A stretch of DNA of 64,000 bases from Gemmatimonas aurantiaca. Lineage in GTDB: Bacteria > Gemmatimonadota > Gemmatimonadetes > Gemmatimonadales > Gemmatimonadaceae. Both the position numbers and the translations under genes were made by a program. The DNA lies in the NCBI RefSeq assembly GCF_037190085.1, contig NZ_JBBCJO010000005.1:558001-622000 (forward strand), in the 5' to 3' direction. Shown in pieces: positions 52,480-61,516 of this stretch. Below the pieces are notes generated by a model. That model saw nothing but the letters and a program-made list of their open reading frames with translations. It was not told where the DNA came from and did no database searches. How positions within the stretch are numbered: the stretch's first letter is position 1; each line of letters opens with the position of its first letter.

Positions 52480-53527
52480 CTTCGCGGTTTCCGGGTGCGG
52501 TCGATGCGGCCGGCCACAACAGGTCGTGCAACCGATGCGCGAGCGCGATTCGCTCCCGCAACCGGTCGGCATCGTCGCCGGAGATGGTCACATCGAGCGC
52601 ACGAACCCACTGTGCGATCGCTCCCGGCAGGTCACCGCGCCGGGCACATTCATCTCCGAGGCGCTGCAGCATCAGCCCGTTCCGCGCCTCTGCCACATCA
52701 CCCGGCACCCTCCCGTCCAAGGACGGCTCAGGAAGTGGTGGGGCAACGCGCGGCGGCGGCCAGGGCGTGGCACGTCGAGGCAGACCTTCAGCGGTGAGAA
52801 CGCCCCACTGCACTGGATCGAAGACCTGATCCTCGTCCTCATCGAGATAGCCGGCATCCAGTCCGGCGTCTTCCCCGTCGGGAATCCAGAGATCCCCGGC
52901 CGGTGGGATGGCCGGGCTCACGGGCGGCGTGGGATTCCGTCGCGGAGCGGCCGGAGCGTCCCGCAGCACGAGCAGTCCCGCCACGATGAGATCGTGCACG
53001 AGTTCCGCGACCTCGGTGAGCTCCTTCTGCATCGCGTCGGCCAGCGCGATCAGATCCCGTTGTCCGTCGACACCGGTGAGGATCTCCCACTGCGGTGGCG
53101 TGAGCCGCAGCAGCGGCAGTTGCTGCGGTTCGATGTCCGCGAACGCAGGCACCACGCGGGCATGCGGCACCCGGGCTTCGATGCGCGCCCAGACCTCGGC
53201 CTGCTGCGCCCCGTCCATCAGAATGGGTTCGACGGCCAGGCGCAGTGGTGATGCCGCGTCGGGCACATCGGCAGGGGCAAACCGGAAGGTGCCGTCCCGC
53301 CAGCGCAACATCTCCTGCACCACCTCGCGCACCTCGGTGGTATCGGCGACGGGGGACGCACTGTCGTACATGGTGGCCTGCACGATCATGCCCTGCAGGA
53401 ACCCGATGCCACCGCGCCGGCCGAGCAATGGGGCCTCACAATGCAGGGTGCCGTTCTTCCGGCCCACGGCAATCAGTTGCAGGACCTCGGTCAGCCCCAG
53501 GTCACGGAGTCGTCCTTCGATACCCAT
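52460..53527 (-). CDS. DUF4388/PATAN-type domain protein
   Basis: A 355-aa cytosolic protein. The N-terminal domain (about 1-105) reads MGIEGRLRDLGLTEVLQLI, KNGTLHCEAPLLGRRGGIGF and GMIVQATMYDS, the DUF4388 pattern. A winged-helix-like segment follows (LTPPQWEILTGVDGQRDLIALAD; VAELVHDLIVAGLLVL), then an acidic Pro-rich linker and a short helical pair (MLQRLGDECARRGDLPGAIAQW). Start ATG 53527. Its second DUF4388 companion lies at 48187-49887. It is 10 nt after the large TPR gene and upstream of mglA. Partner of MglA or CheY-type outputs is plausible. Confidence 0.83.
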   Translation of the reverse strand: MGIEGRLRDLGLTEVLQLIAVGRKNGTLHCEAPLLGRRGGIGFLQGMIVQATMYDSASPVADTTEVREVVQEMLRWRDGTFRFAPADVPDAASPLRLAVEPILMDGAQQAEVWARIEARVPHARVVPAFADIEPQQLPLLRLTPPQWEILTGVDGQRDLIALADAMQKELTEVAELVHDLIVAGLLVLRDAPAAPRRNPTPPVSPAIPPAGDLWIPDGEDAGLDAGYLDEDEDQVFDPVQWGVLTAEGLPRRATPWPPPRVAPPLPEPSLDGRVPGDVAEARNGLMLQRLGDECARRGDLPGAIAQWVRALDVTISGDDADRLRERIALAHRLHDLLWPAASTAPGNREGVEATA

Positions 53528-53537
53528 GGCGTGCGAC

Positions 53538-56333
53538 TCAGGCGACCTGACAGGTCGCGTCCTGCTCGACGTGCGCCTGCGCGGTGTGCGCCTGCGCCAT
53601 GTGCGCCTGCGCGGCATGTATCGCAGGCACGGGCGCAGCGTGCGTCTGCCCGGTCGCGTTCTCGCCGACCGTGTCAGGCGATGTCGGATCGTCACGCAAC
53701 GTGCGGGCCCGCTGCATGGCCTTCCGTGCCCGGTCACCCCAAGCGCCCGCTTCCGGATCGTCCGCCACCTGGGCCCAGCGCGCGAGCGCCTCGCGCAGGC
53801 GCGCCTGACGCACCAGCAGGACGCCGTCATACCAGCGAGCGGCGGCACGCGACGGATCGTGCCGCAGCAGACGATCGACCGCCACCCGGGCATCGTCCGC
53901 ACGCTCTTCCGTCACCAGCACGCCGGCGAGCAATTCGAGCGCGTCGAGATCGGTGGGCACTTCGGCGAGGCAGGCGACCAGCAGCACTCTGGCTTCGTCC
54001 GGACGACCGGCATCACGATGCAGCCGTGCCAACTCGAGACGCGCTTCGCGCCAGGCAGGCGCCGCGGTGAGCGCCGCCACGATCTCCAGGCGGGCCGCGA
54101 GCAGGTCGCCTTGTTCCCGCAGCAGGCGTGCAATAGCAATGCGCGGGGTGGGGCGCATCGGATCGCGGGCCAACGCACGTCGATAGAATCCGAGGGCGAG
54201 CACCCGATCGTCGATCTTCATCGCGACATCGCCCGCGAAGTGCAGGAGCGCGGCGCTGTCGACCTGCTGGCCCAGCAGACGCAGCAAGGTCGAGCGCGCG
54301 GCGGCGGTGTTGGCAGCGATGTCACCGCCCGGTGCGCCATCGCCCAGGCTCGCGGCCATGAGCGCGAGCACTTCGGGATCTTCCGGAGATACCGTGGCGA
54401 GCGTCTCGAGCAGAACGCGGGCCGATGCCGCCTGATTCAGCAGACAACGCGAGCGCGCTTCGCCCACCGCCGCACGACGCCACAACCGGCGCATCACGTC
54501 TTCGGCGGGCGCCGGGGTCACCGGCTCGTCCTGCATCAGATCGCGCGCCCGCTGATACCGCTCCACCGCTTCACCATGCAGCGTGCGTTCGGCAAAGGCA
54601 TCGGCCTCCTCACAGGCGGCAATGGCCCGCTCGATGATGCTGCGTGGCGCGACCGCGCTCACCTGCTCCGGCAGCAGATGGTCCACCGCGGCCGCGTCCA
54701 GCGCCACACCAACCAGCGGCGCCCCGCCCACCAGACGCAGCAGGTCCACCGGTCCCACGGCATCCGGGCACTCCCGCTGCAGATCGATACCCACCGCCAG
54801 TCGCGCCTCGGCCCGCACCGGAGCGATGGCCAGCGCCTGCTGCGTTTCACGCAGTGCCCCGTCGTGATCTCCCAGCCGATCGAGTACGGCCGCCAGCGCG
54901 AACCGGGCTTCGGCGTGCGCGCTGCGCTGCTCGATGGCCTTCACGAAGGCATCGCGCGCGTCCTCGAAACGTTCGAGCGCCGCGAGCACCGTGCCAAGGA
55001 TGTGCCACGCCTCGGCATCGCGCGGATGGAACTCCACGAGTTCGCGCAACAGCGCCAACGCCGCCATGGCTTCACCGTGCCAGGCGAGCAGGCAAGCGAG
55101 ATTGCGACGGGCCCGCACGAGCGTAGGATCGAGTTCGGCAGCGCGGGTGAGTGCCTCGCGGGCCGCTTCCACGTCACCTCGATCGGCCAGGGCCACGCCG
55201 AGGTTGTTGTAGGCCAGCGCATGACGCGGATCGATGCGGAGCGCGCGCCGGTAGCTGTCGGCAGCCGCGGCGACATCACCGGCCTGATGCAACGCGACCC
55301 CGTGCTCGTTCCACCAGCGCACCGTTTCCTGACTGGTGAGCAGTTGTTCGTAGCGATGCCGGGCACCGGCGGAGTTGCCGTCGAGCAGATCGAGTTCGGC
55401 CAGCGCGTGCTGCACGAGGCGCTCGTCTTCGCCCTGGGCCAGCGCGCGCTCGAACTCGCTGCGGGCCTCACGGAAATAGCCACGTTGCCGGAACGCGAGC
55501 CCAAGGCCATACCGCGCCAGGGCGCCCGCGGGATCGACTTCCATCACCGAAGCGTGACCGGCAGGCACATGTGCCGCGATGGACAGATCGCTCTGCACCG
55601 TCTCGAGCGCGGGATTGAGTTCGGCCGCACGGCGTGTGGCCTGCATGGCGAGTTCGTGATGCCCCATGTCGCCCAGCAGGAAGCCGCGCAGCAGGTGCGC
55701 GTCGGCATGGCGCGGCGACTCGTCGAGCAGATGATCCAGCAGATCGAGTGCCTGTTCGTTCTGTCCGCGCTGATAGAGTACTTCGGCCAGATGCAGACGG
55801 GCGTCGGATACCGCACCCGCATTCACCGCGCGTTCGAACCAGCGCTGCGCCCGGCGCAGATCACCCGCCCGCTGCTCGATGAGCCCGCGCTCGAACAACG
55901 CTTCGGCGTCTTCGGGATCTTCGGCGATCAGGGCATCGAGTTGGCGGATGGCCTCGGGCAAACGGCCGATCAGTCGGGTGAGATGCGCGCGCGCCCGGAT
56001 CGCCTGTCGGTCGTCGGGATCGGCGGCGATGCGCGCTTCGAGTGCCGCGAGGCGTTCGTCACACGCGCCCGGGCACGTGGCCGCCACTTCGAGATTGCGC
56101 GCCGCCGTACGCATGCGCGGATCGAGCGCGAGCGCGCGGAGAAAGGCATCCACCGCCTCGGCGTGCAGTCCACGCGCATGATAGAGCACGCCGAGATTGT
56201 TGAACGCGCCCGGATCCTGCTGGTCGATGCGGTCGCGCATCGCGCGCAACAACTCGACATCGCGGCCTGCCGATGGCGGAGTTCCCTCCGGTGTTACCGT
56301 GGGCCGGGAAGACACACCGGGTTCCGCGAACAT
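53538..56333 (-). CDS. Large TPR protein of the chemosensory cluster
   Basis: A 931-aa all-helical protein. TPR units run nearly end to end, for example FNNLGVLYHARGLHAEAVDAF, AYNNLGVALADRGDVEAARE and LGFYRRALARDPMRPTPR. I estimate at least fifteen repeats with a non-TPR spacer at about 520-600. No signal peptide or TM segment is seen, so it is likely a cytosolic scaffold. The C-terminus ends in AQAHM/AQAHT/AQAHV repeats encoded by 15-bp units at 53568-53612. It lies between cheC and the PATAN gene. Confidence 0.85.
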   Translation of the reverse strand: MFAEPGVSSRPTVTPEGTPPSAGRDVELLRAMRDRIDQQDPGAFNNLGVLYHARGLHAEAVDAFLRALALDPRMRTAARNLEVAATCPGACDERLAALEARIAADPDDRQAIRARAHLTRLIGRLPEAIRQLDALIAEDPEDAEALFERGLIEQRAGDLRRAQRWFERAVNAGAVSDARLHLAEVLYQRGQNEQALDLLDHLLDESPRHADAHLLRGFLLGDMGHHELAMQATRRAAELNPALETVQSDLSIAAHVPAGHASVMEVDPAGALARYGLGLAFRQRGYFREARSEFERALAQGEDERLVQHALAELDLLDGNSAGARHRYEQLLTSQETVRWWNEHGVALHQAGDVAAAADSYRRALRIDPRHALAYNNLGVALADRGDVEAAREALTRAAELDPTLVRARRNLACLLAWHGEAMAALALLRELVEFHPRDAEAWHILGTVLAALERFEDARDAFVKAIEQRSAHAEARFALAAVLDRLGDHDGALRETQQALAIAPVRAEARLAVGIDLQRECPDAVGPVDLLRLVGGAPLVGVALDAAAVDHLLPEQVSAVAPRSIIERAIAACEEADAFAERTLHGEAVERYQRARDLMQDEPVTPAPAEDVMRRLWRRAAVGEARSRCLLNQAASARVLLETLATVSPEDPEVLALMAASLGDGAPGGDIAANTAAARSTLLRLLGQQVDSAALLHFAGDVAMKIDDRVLALGFYRRALARDPMRPTPRIAIARLLREQGDLLAARLEIVAALTAAPAWREARLELARLHRDAGRPDEARVLLVACLAEVPTDLDALELLAGVLVTEERADDARVAVDRLLRHDPSRAAARWYDGVLLVRQARLREALARWAQVADDPEAGAWGDRARKAMQRARTLRDDPTSPDTVGENATGQTHAAPVPAIHAAQAHMAQAHTAQAHVEQDATCQVA
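53568..53612 (-). repeat. 15-bp tandem repeat at the C-terminus of the large TPR gene
   Basis: Three units (GACGTGCGCCTGCGC, GGTGTGCGCCTGCGC, CATGTGCGCCTGCGC) code AQAH(M/T/V) pentapeptides. Confidence 0.85.
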
Positions 56334-56350
56334 CGCCTGCGTCCGCCTGC

Positions 56351-56971
56351 TCAGGCGAGCCGCAGCGCGCGCAGCATCACCTGCAACGACGCCGGATCGG
56401 GCAGCAGCAGGAAGAAACCGCGCAGCGTCTGCGCCATCTCGGTGAGCAGAAACTCGCTTTCCACGCAGAGCACGGCATCGGGATCGACGGCGAATTCGCC
56501 GAACGCGCTGGTCAGCACGGCCGTCGACATGTCCACCACCATCGTGGGCGGGGACGGCAGCAGCAGCATGCCCAGAAAATCGCTGAGCGCGTTCATGTAC
56601 GCACCGCTCAGGATGTTGCCGGCTTCCTTGATGGCCGATGTCTCGAGTTCACTGAACGCCACCGACGATCCCACGGGACGGCGCAGCATCAGTTCGGCCA
56701 GGCGCATGACCGTGGGCTTGGGAAACACCAGCAGTGTGCGTCCCGACAGATCGCCGAGCATGTGCATCATGACGGCGGCCACGGGCTCTTCGTCGGGCGT
56801 GAACTGCGTGGGCAGTTCCTCGATACTCGCCACACTGATGGCGGGCACCTTGATCATGATGGTGCTGCCCGTCATCTGCGACAACGCCGTGGCTGCGTGA
56901 CCCGCGCCGATATTGGCCGTTTCACGCAGGGCGTCGAGCTGGATGGTCTTCAATGACCGGATGACACTCAT
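56351..56971 (-). CDS. cheC: CheY-P phosphatase CheC
   Basis: Dephosphorylates CheY-P; 206 aa. Both half-sites of the CheC fold are present: LDALRETANIGAGHAATAL (E and N of the D/S-x3-E-x2-N motif, near residues 13-25) and FSELETSAIKEAGNILSGAY (about 107-126). The presence of two active-looking motifs favours CheC over CheX. CheD is in the same cluster; CheC-CheD complexes link phosphatase and adaptation in other bacteria. It is 17 nt upstream of the large TPR gene and about 70 nt after cheA. Confidence 0.92.
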   Translation of the reverse strand: MSVIRSLKTIQLDALRETANIGAGHAATALSQMTGSTIMIKVPAISVASIEELPTQFTPDEEPVAAVMMHMLGDLSGRTLLVFPKPTVMRLAELMLRRPVGSSVAFSELETSAIKEAGNILSGAYMNALSDFLGMLLLPSPPTMVVDMSTAVLTSAFGEFAVDPDAVLCVESEFLLTEMAQTLRGFFLLLPDPASLQVMLRALRLA

Positions 56972-57040
56972 CTCGATCCTACCGCCGTTTCGTCTCGTTG
57001 CACTGCCGGATCCCGGAAAGGTCGTGTCGTCGCGTTTCGG

Positions 57041-59047
57041 CTACACGACACTCGATACATCGACGATGAGCGCCGGAGTCCCGTCACCCAGCACGGTGGC
57101 CCCGCTGAACCAGGGTGCGGCCCCCTGCACGGTATCGAGCGGCTTCACCACGATGTCCTGCTGCGCCACCAGCGTGTCCACCAGCAGCGCGGCCCGCCGC
57201 CCACCGGCCTCCACGATGGCGAGATGCTGCTCGGTTTCACGCTCCCGTTCACGCTCGTCGTCCCACTCGCCTCCGGCTGTTGACGATCGATCGAGACGGA
57301 AGTACTCCGCCAGCGCCACCAGTGGAACGACCTCGTCGCGGACGGTGACGGCGCGGGTGATCGCGGCCGGTCCGCGGGGTGCGGGGACCTCCAGCGATTC
57401 GTGAAAGGCCATCGCCTCCTCCACATTCACCGCCGGCAGCGCGAAGGTGATGCCCTGCACTTCCACCAGCAGCGCCCGGGTGATGGCCAGCGTGGCCGGC
57501 AGGCGCAGGGTGAATACGGTGCCCTCGCCTTCGAGCGTCTCGAGTTCGAGCTGTCCACCCAGTGCCCGCACACGAGTGTTCACCACGTCGACGCCCACAC
57601 CACGGCCCGACAGATTGGTCACCGCCCGCGCCGTGGAGAAACCCGCACGCGACACCAACGGCAGCAGTGCCTCGTCGGTGAGTGTGGTGAGATGCGTGGG
57701 CACCAGCCCCTGATGCTGCGCACGACGCAGGACGGCCAGGCGGTCGATGCCGCGCCCATCGTCCTGCACCTGGAGCACGACCGACGACCGGTCGCGCGCC
57801 GCTCGCAGAATGAGTTCACCGGCCGCCGGTTTGCCCGCCGCGCGTCGCGTTGCGGCGTCCTCGAACCCATGATCGAGCGCGTTCCGCAGCAGATGCAGAA
57901 TGGGTTCGCTGATGGCATCGAGCAGGGCGCGATCGAGCTCGATCTCGCGTCCTTCCATGGAGAACACGACGTCCTTGCCGAGTTCGTGGGCCACATCGCG
58001 CACCAGTCGCGGAAACCGGTCGAACACCTGGGACACCGGCTGCAGACGGGTCTGCAGCACTTCATCCTGCAGTACACCCACGAGTCGCGCGGCGTCGCGC
58101 GCCGCCGCTGTCACCGCCCGATCGGGCCGTTCCATCGATTCGATCGCGCGCAGCAGACGATCGCGCGAAATCACCAGTTCGCCCACGAGATCGAGCAGCG
58201 TATCGAGTCGATGGGCATCGAGCCGCACCGTGCGGACCGGCGCGGTGGTGACCGGTGCTTCGGGGGCCTGTGCCCGCACCTGCACCCGCGCCACGTCGCC
58301 CGCGCTCTGCACGGCATCGATCAGCGCAGCATCGGCCGCCTCGGTGGCGATGTGCACCCGGAAGGCGCCATCGAACGTGTCGTCCTGCCAGCGCGCTTCG
58401 GGAGGTTCGATGCGTTGCACATCGCCCAGCGCACGCAACCTGGTGACCACGATCAGCGCCCGCACCCCCTTGAGCGGACAATCATCGGCCAGACGCACAT
58501 CGACGACACGCGCCGGTGCGGCGGTCGATGTCGCAGCAGGAGCATGTACCGAAGCCAACGCTGGCGTGACACTCGCAGCGACGGACGACGCTTCGTCATT
58601 CGCGCGCAGGTCATCGGTTCCCGATTCCTGCGTGGATCCCTTCGCGGACTCCTGCAGCGGGACCGTTCGCGCCAGCCGTTCAATCAGGGCCTGGGTGGCG
58701 TCATCATCGATCGCGGTGCGGCCGAGCGCCGCGTGATCGATGGCCTGCCGCAGTGCGGCCGTTCCGTCAAACAATAGTGCCAGCACATCGGCGCGCAGCG
58801 GCTCGATGCCACTGCGCAGCGGTTCACACCGCGACTCCAGGGCATGCGCCAGCGCTTCCACACGCGTATAGGCCATGGCCGCGGCCATGCCCTTGATGGT
58901 GTGCATGCTGCGGAACAGCGTGGCCAGATGGCCGATGGCCTCGGCGGAATCCGGCGCCTGCTCGAGCGCGAGCAACGCCACATCGAGTTCGTCGAGATGC
59001 TCGCGCGATTCGCTCTGAAAGAGCGCGGCATACCGCGCCGCGTCCAT
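57041..59047 (-). CDS. cheA: Chemotaxis histidine kinase CheA
   Basis: Central kinase, 668 aa. The HPt domain (about 1-105) holds the phospho-His49 in FRSMHTIKGMAAAMAY. A P2-like domain (about 175-265) precedes the dimerisation helices (LDAHRLDTLLDLVGELVISR). The HATPase N box is HLLRNALDHGFED, G1 QDDGRGIDR and G2 GRGVGVDVVNTRVRALGG. The C-terminal CheW-like domain starts at about 515 (ALLVEVQGITFALPAVNVEEAM). All key residues seem intact. It lies between cheY and cheC with about 54 and 70 nt spacers. Confidence 0.95.
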   Translation of the reverse strand: MDAARYAALFQSESREHLDELDVALLALEQAPDSAEAIGHLATLFRSMHTIKGMAAAMAYTRVEALAHALESRCEPLRSGIEPLRADVLALLFDGTAALRQAIDHAALGRTAIDDDATQALIERLARTVPLQESAKGSTQESGTDDLRANDEASSVAASVTPALASVHAPAATSTAAPARVVDVRLADDCPLKGVRALIVVTRLRALGDVQRIEPPEARWQDDTFDGAFRVHIATEAADAALIDAVQSAGDVARVQVRAQAPEAPVTTAPVRTVRLDAHRLDTLLDLVGELVISRDRLLRAIESMERPDRAVTAAARDAARLVGVLQDEVLQTRLQPVSQVFDRFPRLVRDVAHELGKDVVFSMEGREIELDRALLDAISEPILHLLRNALDHGFEDAATRRAAGKPAAGELILRAARDRSSVVLQVQDDGRGIDRLAVLRRAQHQGLVPTHLTTLTDEALLPLVSRAGFSTARAVTNLSGRGVGVDVVNTRVRALGGQLELETLEGEGTVFTLRLPATLAITRALLVEVQGITFALPAVNVEEAMAFHESLEVPAPRGPAAITRAVTVRDEVVPLVALAEYFRLDRSSTAGGEWDDERERERETEQHLAIVEAGGRRAALLVDTLVAQQDIVVKPLDTVQGAAPWFSGATVLGDGTPALIVDVSSVV

Positions 59048-59101
59048 GAGACCGGAGCTCTGCGATGACGGGAAAGATGCCGCGAAACCTGACGACGTGC
59101 G

Positions 59102-59467
59102 TCAGGCCGCGAGCACGCGGTTCACCGCCTCCAGCACACGACTCGGCTGGAACGGCTTGACCACGAAGTCCTTGGCGCCCGCCTGAATGGCTTCCACGAC
59201 GAGGGCCTGCTGTCCCATGGCGCTGCACATCAGGATCCTGGCCGTGGGGTCGTGCTTCGTGATTTCGCGGACCGCGTCGATGCCGCCCATGTCCGGCATG
59301 ACGATATCCATCGTCACGAGATCGGGACGCAGGTGCTTGTACTTCTCCACGGCCTGAATCCCCGTCTCCGCCTCGCCCACGATCTCATAGCCCGCCTGCG
59401 TGAGGATGTCCCCCACCATCGTGCGCATGAAGATCGCGTCGTCGCAGATCAGTACTGTCCGGCTCAC
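59102..59467 (-). CDS. cheY: Chemotaxis response regulator CheY
   Basis: A stand-alone 121-aa receiver. The acidic pocket is CDDAIFMR, phospho-Asp54 in VTMDIVMPDM, Thr/Ser position in MCSAMGQQ and Lys in FVVKPFQP. GTG 59467 is taken as start because GGAGAGG lies 4-5 nt upstream; an ATG six codons earlier has no such site. It lies between cheW and cheA. Its target may be a motor switch or the PATAN proteins encoded here. Confidence 0.94.
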   Translation of the reverse strand: MSRTVLICDDAIFMRTMVGDILTQAGYEIVGEAETGIQAVEKYKHLRPDLVTMDIVMPDMGGIDAVREITKHDPTARILMCSAMGQQALVVEAIQAGAKDFVVKPFQPSRVLEAVNRVLAA

Positions 59468-59534
59468 CGTTTCCTCTCCTCGCATGTGCTTCGTGTCGCC
59501 TTCGCGTACGCTTCGCACCTGCCTGACATGTGCT

Positions 59535-59966
59535 TCACATGTGCCGGGCGCACAGCGCGACGGCATCCAGCGGCTCGATGGAGTCGATCGGCGTGAGTCC
59601 CTCCGGCCCGGAAGCGGAAGAGTCCCCGACGACCTGACGCACGTCGTGCACGGCATCGACGGTCAACCCGAGCATCCGGGCACCGTACTCGAGCAGGACG
59701 ATCGAGGCCGGTGCGACGGCACGCACGCCGGTCCGGAGCGCCAGCAGGTCCAGGACGGTGACGATGGCGCCCCGCACATTGACGATGCCGGCCTGGATGA
59801 CCGGCGTGCCCGGCACGGGGCAGATGCCGGCGGCCCGCACCACCTCACGAACCTGCGCCACGGGAATTCCCAGCAGGGCACCTCCCGAACGCACGACCAG
59901 CCATTGCGGATGCGGGTCGTCGTCGAAGGTGCGGGCGTCAGTCGTCGTGATAGAAGTGGAAGACAT
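59535..59966 (-). CDS. cheW: CheW coupling protein
   Basis: A 143-aa receptor-kinase adaptor with the typical motifs WLVVRSGGALLGIPVAQVREVV, VPGTPVIQAGIVNVRGAIV (the NxRG strand) and LGLTVDAVHDV. The ATG at 59966 lies within the 3' end of rluD (29-nt overlap), so the che cluster may be read through from the lspA-rluD transcript. It starts the run cheW-cheY-cheA-cheC. Confidence 0.93.
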   Translation of the reverse strand: MSSTSITTTDARTFDDDPHPQWLVVRSGGALLGIPVAQVREVVRAAGICPVPGTPVIQAGIVNVRGAIVTVLDLLALRTGVRAVAPASIVLLEYGARMLGLTVDAVHDVRQVVGDSSASGPEGLTPIDSIEPLDAVALCARHM

Positions 59967-60927
59967 CGAGCGGGTCCTGGTGGGTCGCCAGTTCGGGCAT
60001 GTCACTCAGCGCGGCCAGCGAAGTGCGCAAGTCCGCTGGCAGCGGGGAGCGGAGATCGAGGACATCGCCGGACATCGGGTGCCGGAACCGCAGCCAGGCG
60101 GCATGTAGGAAGTGCCGACGTGGTGGCAGCGCGGCCAGTCGCCGCCCACCGCCCCCGCCATAGGTATCGTCACCGATCACCGGATGGCCCGTGGACGCCA
60201 GGTGCACCCGGATCTGATGCGTGCGTCCGGTATGCAGGTGCGCGCGCAACAGATCCACGGCATCGAAACGGGCCAGTCGCATGAAATCGGTGCGTGCCGC
60301 CTTTCCCGTCTGGACGATTGCCATGCGCGTCCGGTCTCGCGGATCCCGCGCAATGGGTTTGTCCACCGTGATCCGGTCCTCCGCCAGGTGCCCCCAGCAC
60401 ACGGCGGCATACCGCCGGGTCACCTGACGCGCGGCGAGCGCGCCGCTCAGAATGCGGTGCGCGGCATCACTCTTGGCCACGACGAGCAATCCCGACGTGT
60501 CCTTGTCGAGACGGTGCACCAGCCCGGCACGGTCTTCACCGCCGCCCTCGGCCAGCGGTTCGCCACGACCCAGCAACGCGTTCACGAGGGTGCCCGTCCA
60601 GTTGCCGGGTGCCGGATGCACCACCATCCCGGCGGCCTTGTCCACCACCAGCAGATGTTCGTCCTCGTACACGACGTCGAGGGGAATCTGCTCGGGGATG
60701 ATGTCCCGGCCGGGCGGCGGCGGAATGGTCACGCGGATGACATCACCGGACTCGCCCTTGTACGAGGCCTTCTCGCGTCCGCCGTTCACCAGCACATGCC
60801 CATTGGCGATGAGCGTGGCCGCCTGGGTGCGGGACAGCGACGCATGATCAGCGACGAGCAGATCGAGTCGCCTGCCCGCCGCAAATCCGACGGTGAATTC
60901 GGAGACCGAGGCCCGTTCGTCCGACAT
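59938..60927 (-). CDS. rluD: Pseudouridine synthase of the RluA/RluD family
   Basis: Makes pseudouridines in 23S rRNA. The 329-aa protein has an S4 RNA-binding domain (about 30-80; LSRTQAATLIANGHVLVNG) and the catalytic domain with HRLDKDTSGLLVVAK (catalytic Asp), GRTHQIRVHL and GDDTYGG. The length and S4 domain support RluD, which modifies helix 69, but RluC cannot be fully excluded. Start ATG 60927, 16 nt after lspA. Confidence 0.92.
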   Translation of the reverse strand: MSDERASVSEFTVGFAAGRRLDLLVADHASLSRTQAATLIANGHVLVNGGREKASYKGESGDVIRVTIPPPPGRDIIPEQIPLDVVYEDEHLLVVDKAAGMVVHPAPGNWTGTLVNALLGRGEPLAEGGGEDRAGLVHRLDKDTSGLLVVAKSDAAHRILSGALAARQVTRRYAAVCWGHLAEDRITVDKPIARDPRDRTRMAIVQTGKAARTDFMRLARFDAVDLLRAHLHTGRTHQIRVHLASTGHPVIGDDTYGGGGGRRLAALPPRRHFLHAAWLRFRHPMSGDVLDLRSPLPADLRTSLAALSDMPELATHQDPLDVFHFYHDD

Positions 60928-60943
60928 GATGGAGCTATGGTCC

Positions 60944-61495
60944 TCAGGATGTCGAGGCGGCCTGCTGCTGCCGGTCCTGCTCCCACAATGCCAGAATGAG
61001 ACACGCCGCGCCCACCGTCACCGCGGTATCGGCCACGTTGAACGTCCAGAAGCGTGTCGTGCCGATACCGATGTCGATGAAGTCCACCACACCTTCACGC
61101 ATGCGGATGCGGTCGATGAGATTGCCGATCGCCCCACCGACCACGATGGGCACACCCACGGCGGCGAGGCGCGACAGGCGCGTGAGATCGGCGGTCGCCT
61201 TGAGCAGCACGGAGACGATGACCAGCGCCAGCGTGGCGAAGATCCATCGCGATGCCGGCCCCAGATGCATGCCGAACGCCGCACCGGGATTGTAGGCGAG
61301 CGTGAATCGCACGACATCGCCGATGATGCGATGCGGGATGTGCCGCGGCGTCAGATGTTCGACGGCGAGCGACTTCGTGACGAAGTCGATGGCCACCACG
61401 ACGGCCACGATGATCCAGAAGGGCAGCGTGGTGGCCGCCACGGGGGCGTCGGAAAGCACCGCCGATGCCGCGGCGGCTCTGGGATGGGGCTTCAT
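60944..61495 (-). CDS. lspA: Lipoprotein signal peptidase II (paralogue 1)
   Basis: Aspartic protease that removes signal peptides from prolipoproteins in the inner membrane. About 183 aa with four TM helices. Motifs: IDFVTKSLA, YNPGAAFGMHLG, and the catalytic Asp pair in GNLIDRIR and FNVADTAV. The first 25 residues are Ala-rich. ATG 61495 is taken; a TTG at 61501 adds two residues. A second complete lspA lies 21 nt upstream in the same direction. Confidence 0.92.
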   Translation of the reverse strand: MKPHPRAAAASAVLSDAPVAATTLPFWIIVAVVVAIDFVTKSLAVEHLTPRHIPHRIIGDVVRFTLAYNPGAAFGMHLGPASRWIFATLALVIVSVLLKATADLTRLSRLAAVGVPIVVGGAIGNLIDRIRMREGVVDFIDIGIGTTRFWTFNVADTAVTVGAACLILALWEQDRQQQAASTS

Positions 61496-61516
61496 GCGCA
61501 ATGCCTGGGAAACGAC

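Noticed and set aside
52908..56900. Open frame of 1330 codons on the plus strand opposite the TPR, PATAN and cheC genes
   Set aside because: Same GC artefact; composition is Arg/Gly/His-biased, and it runs antisense through three well-supported genes.
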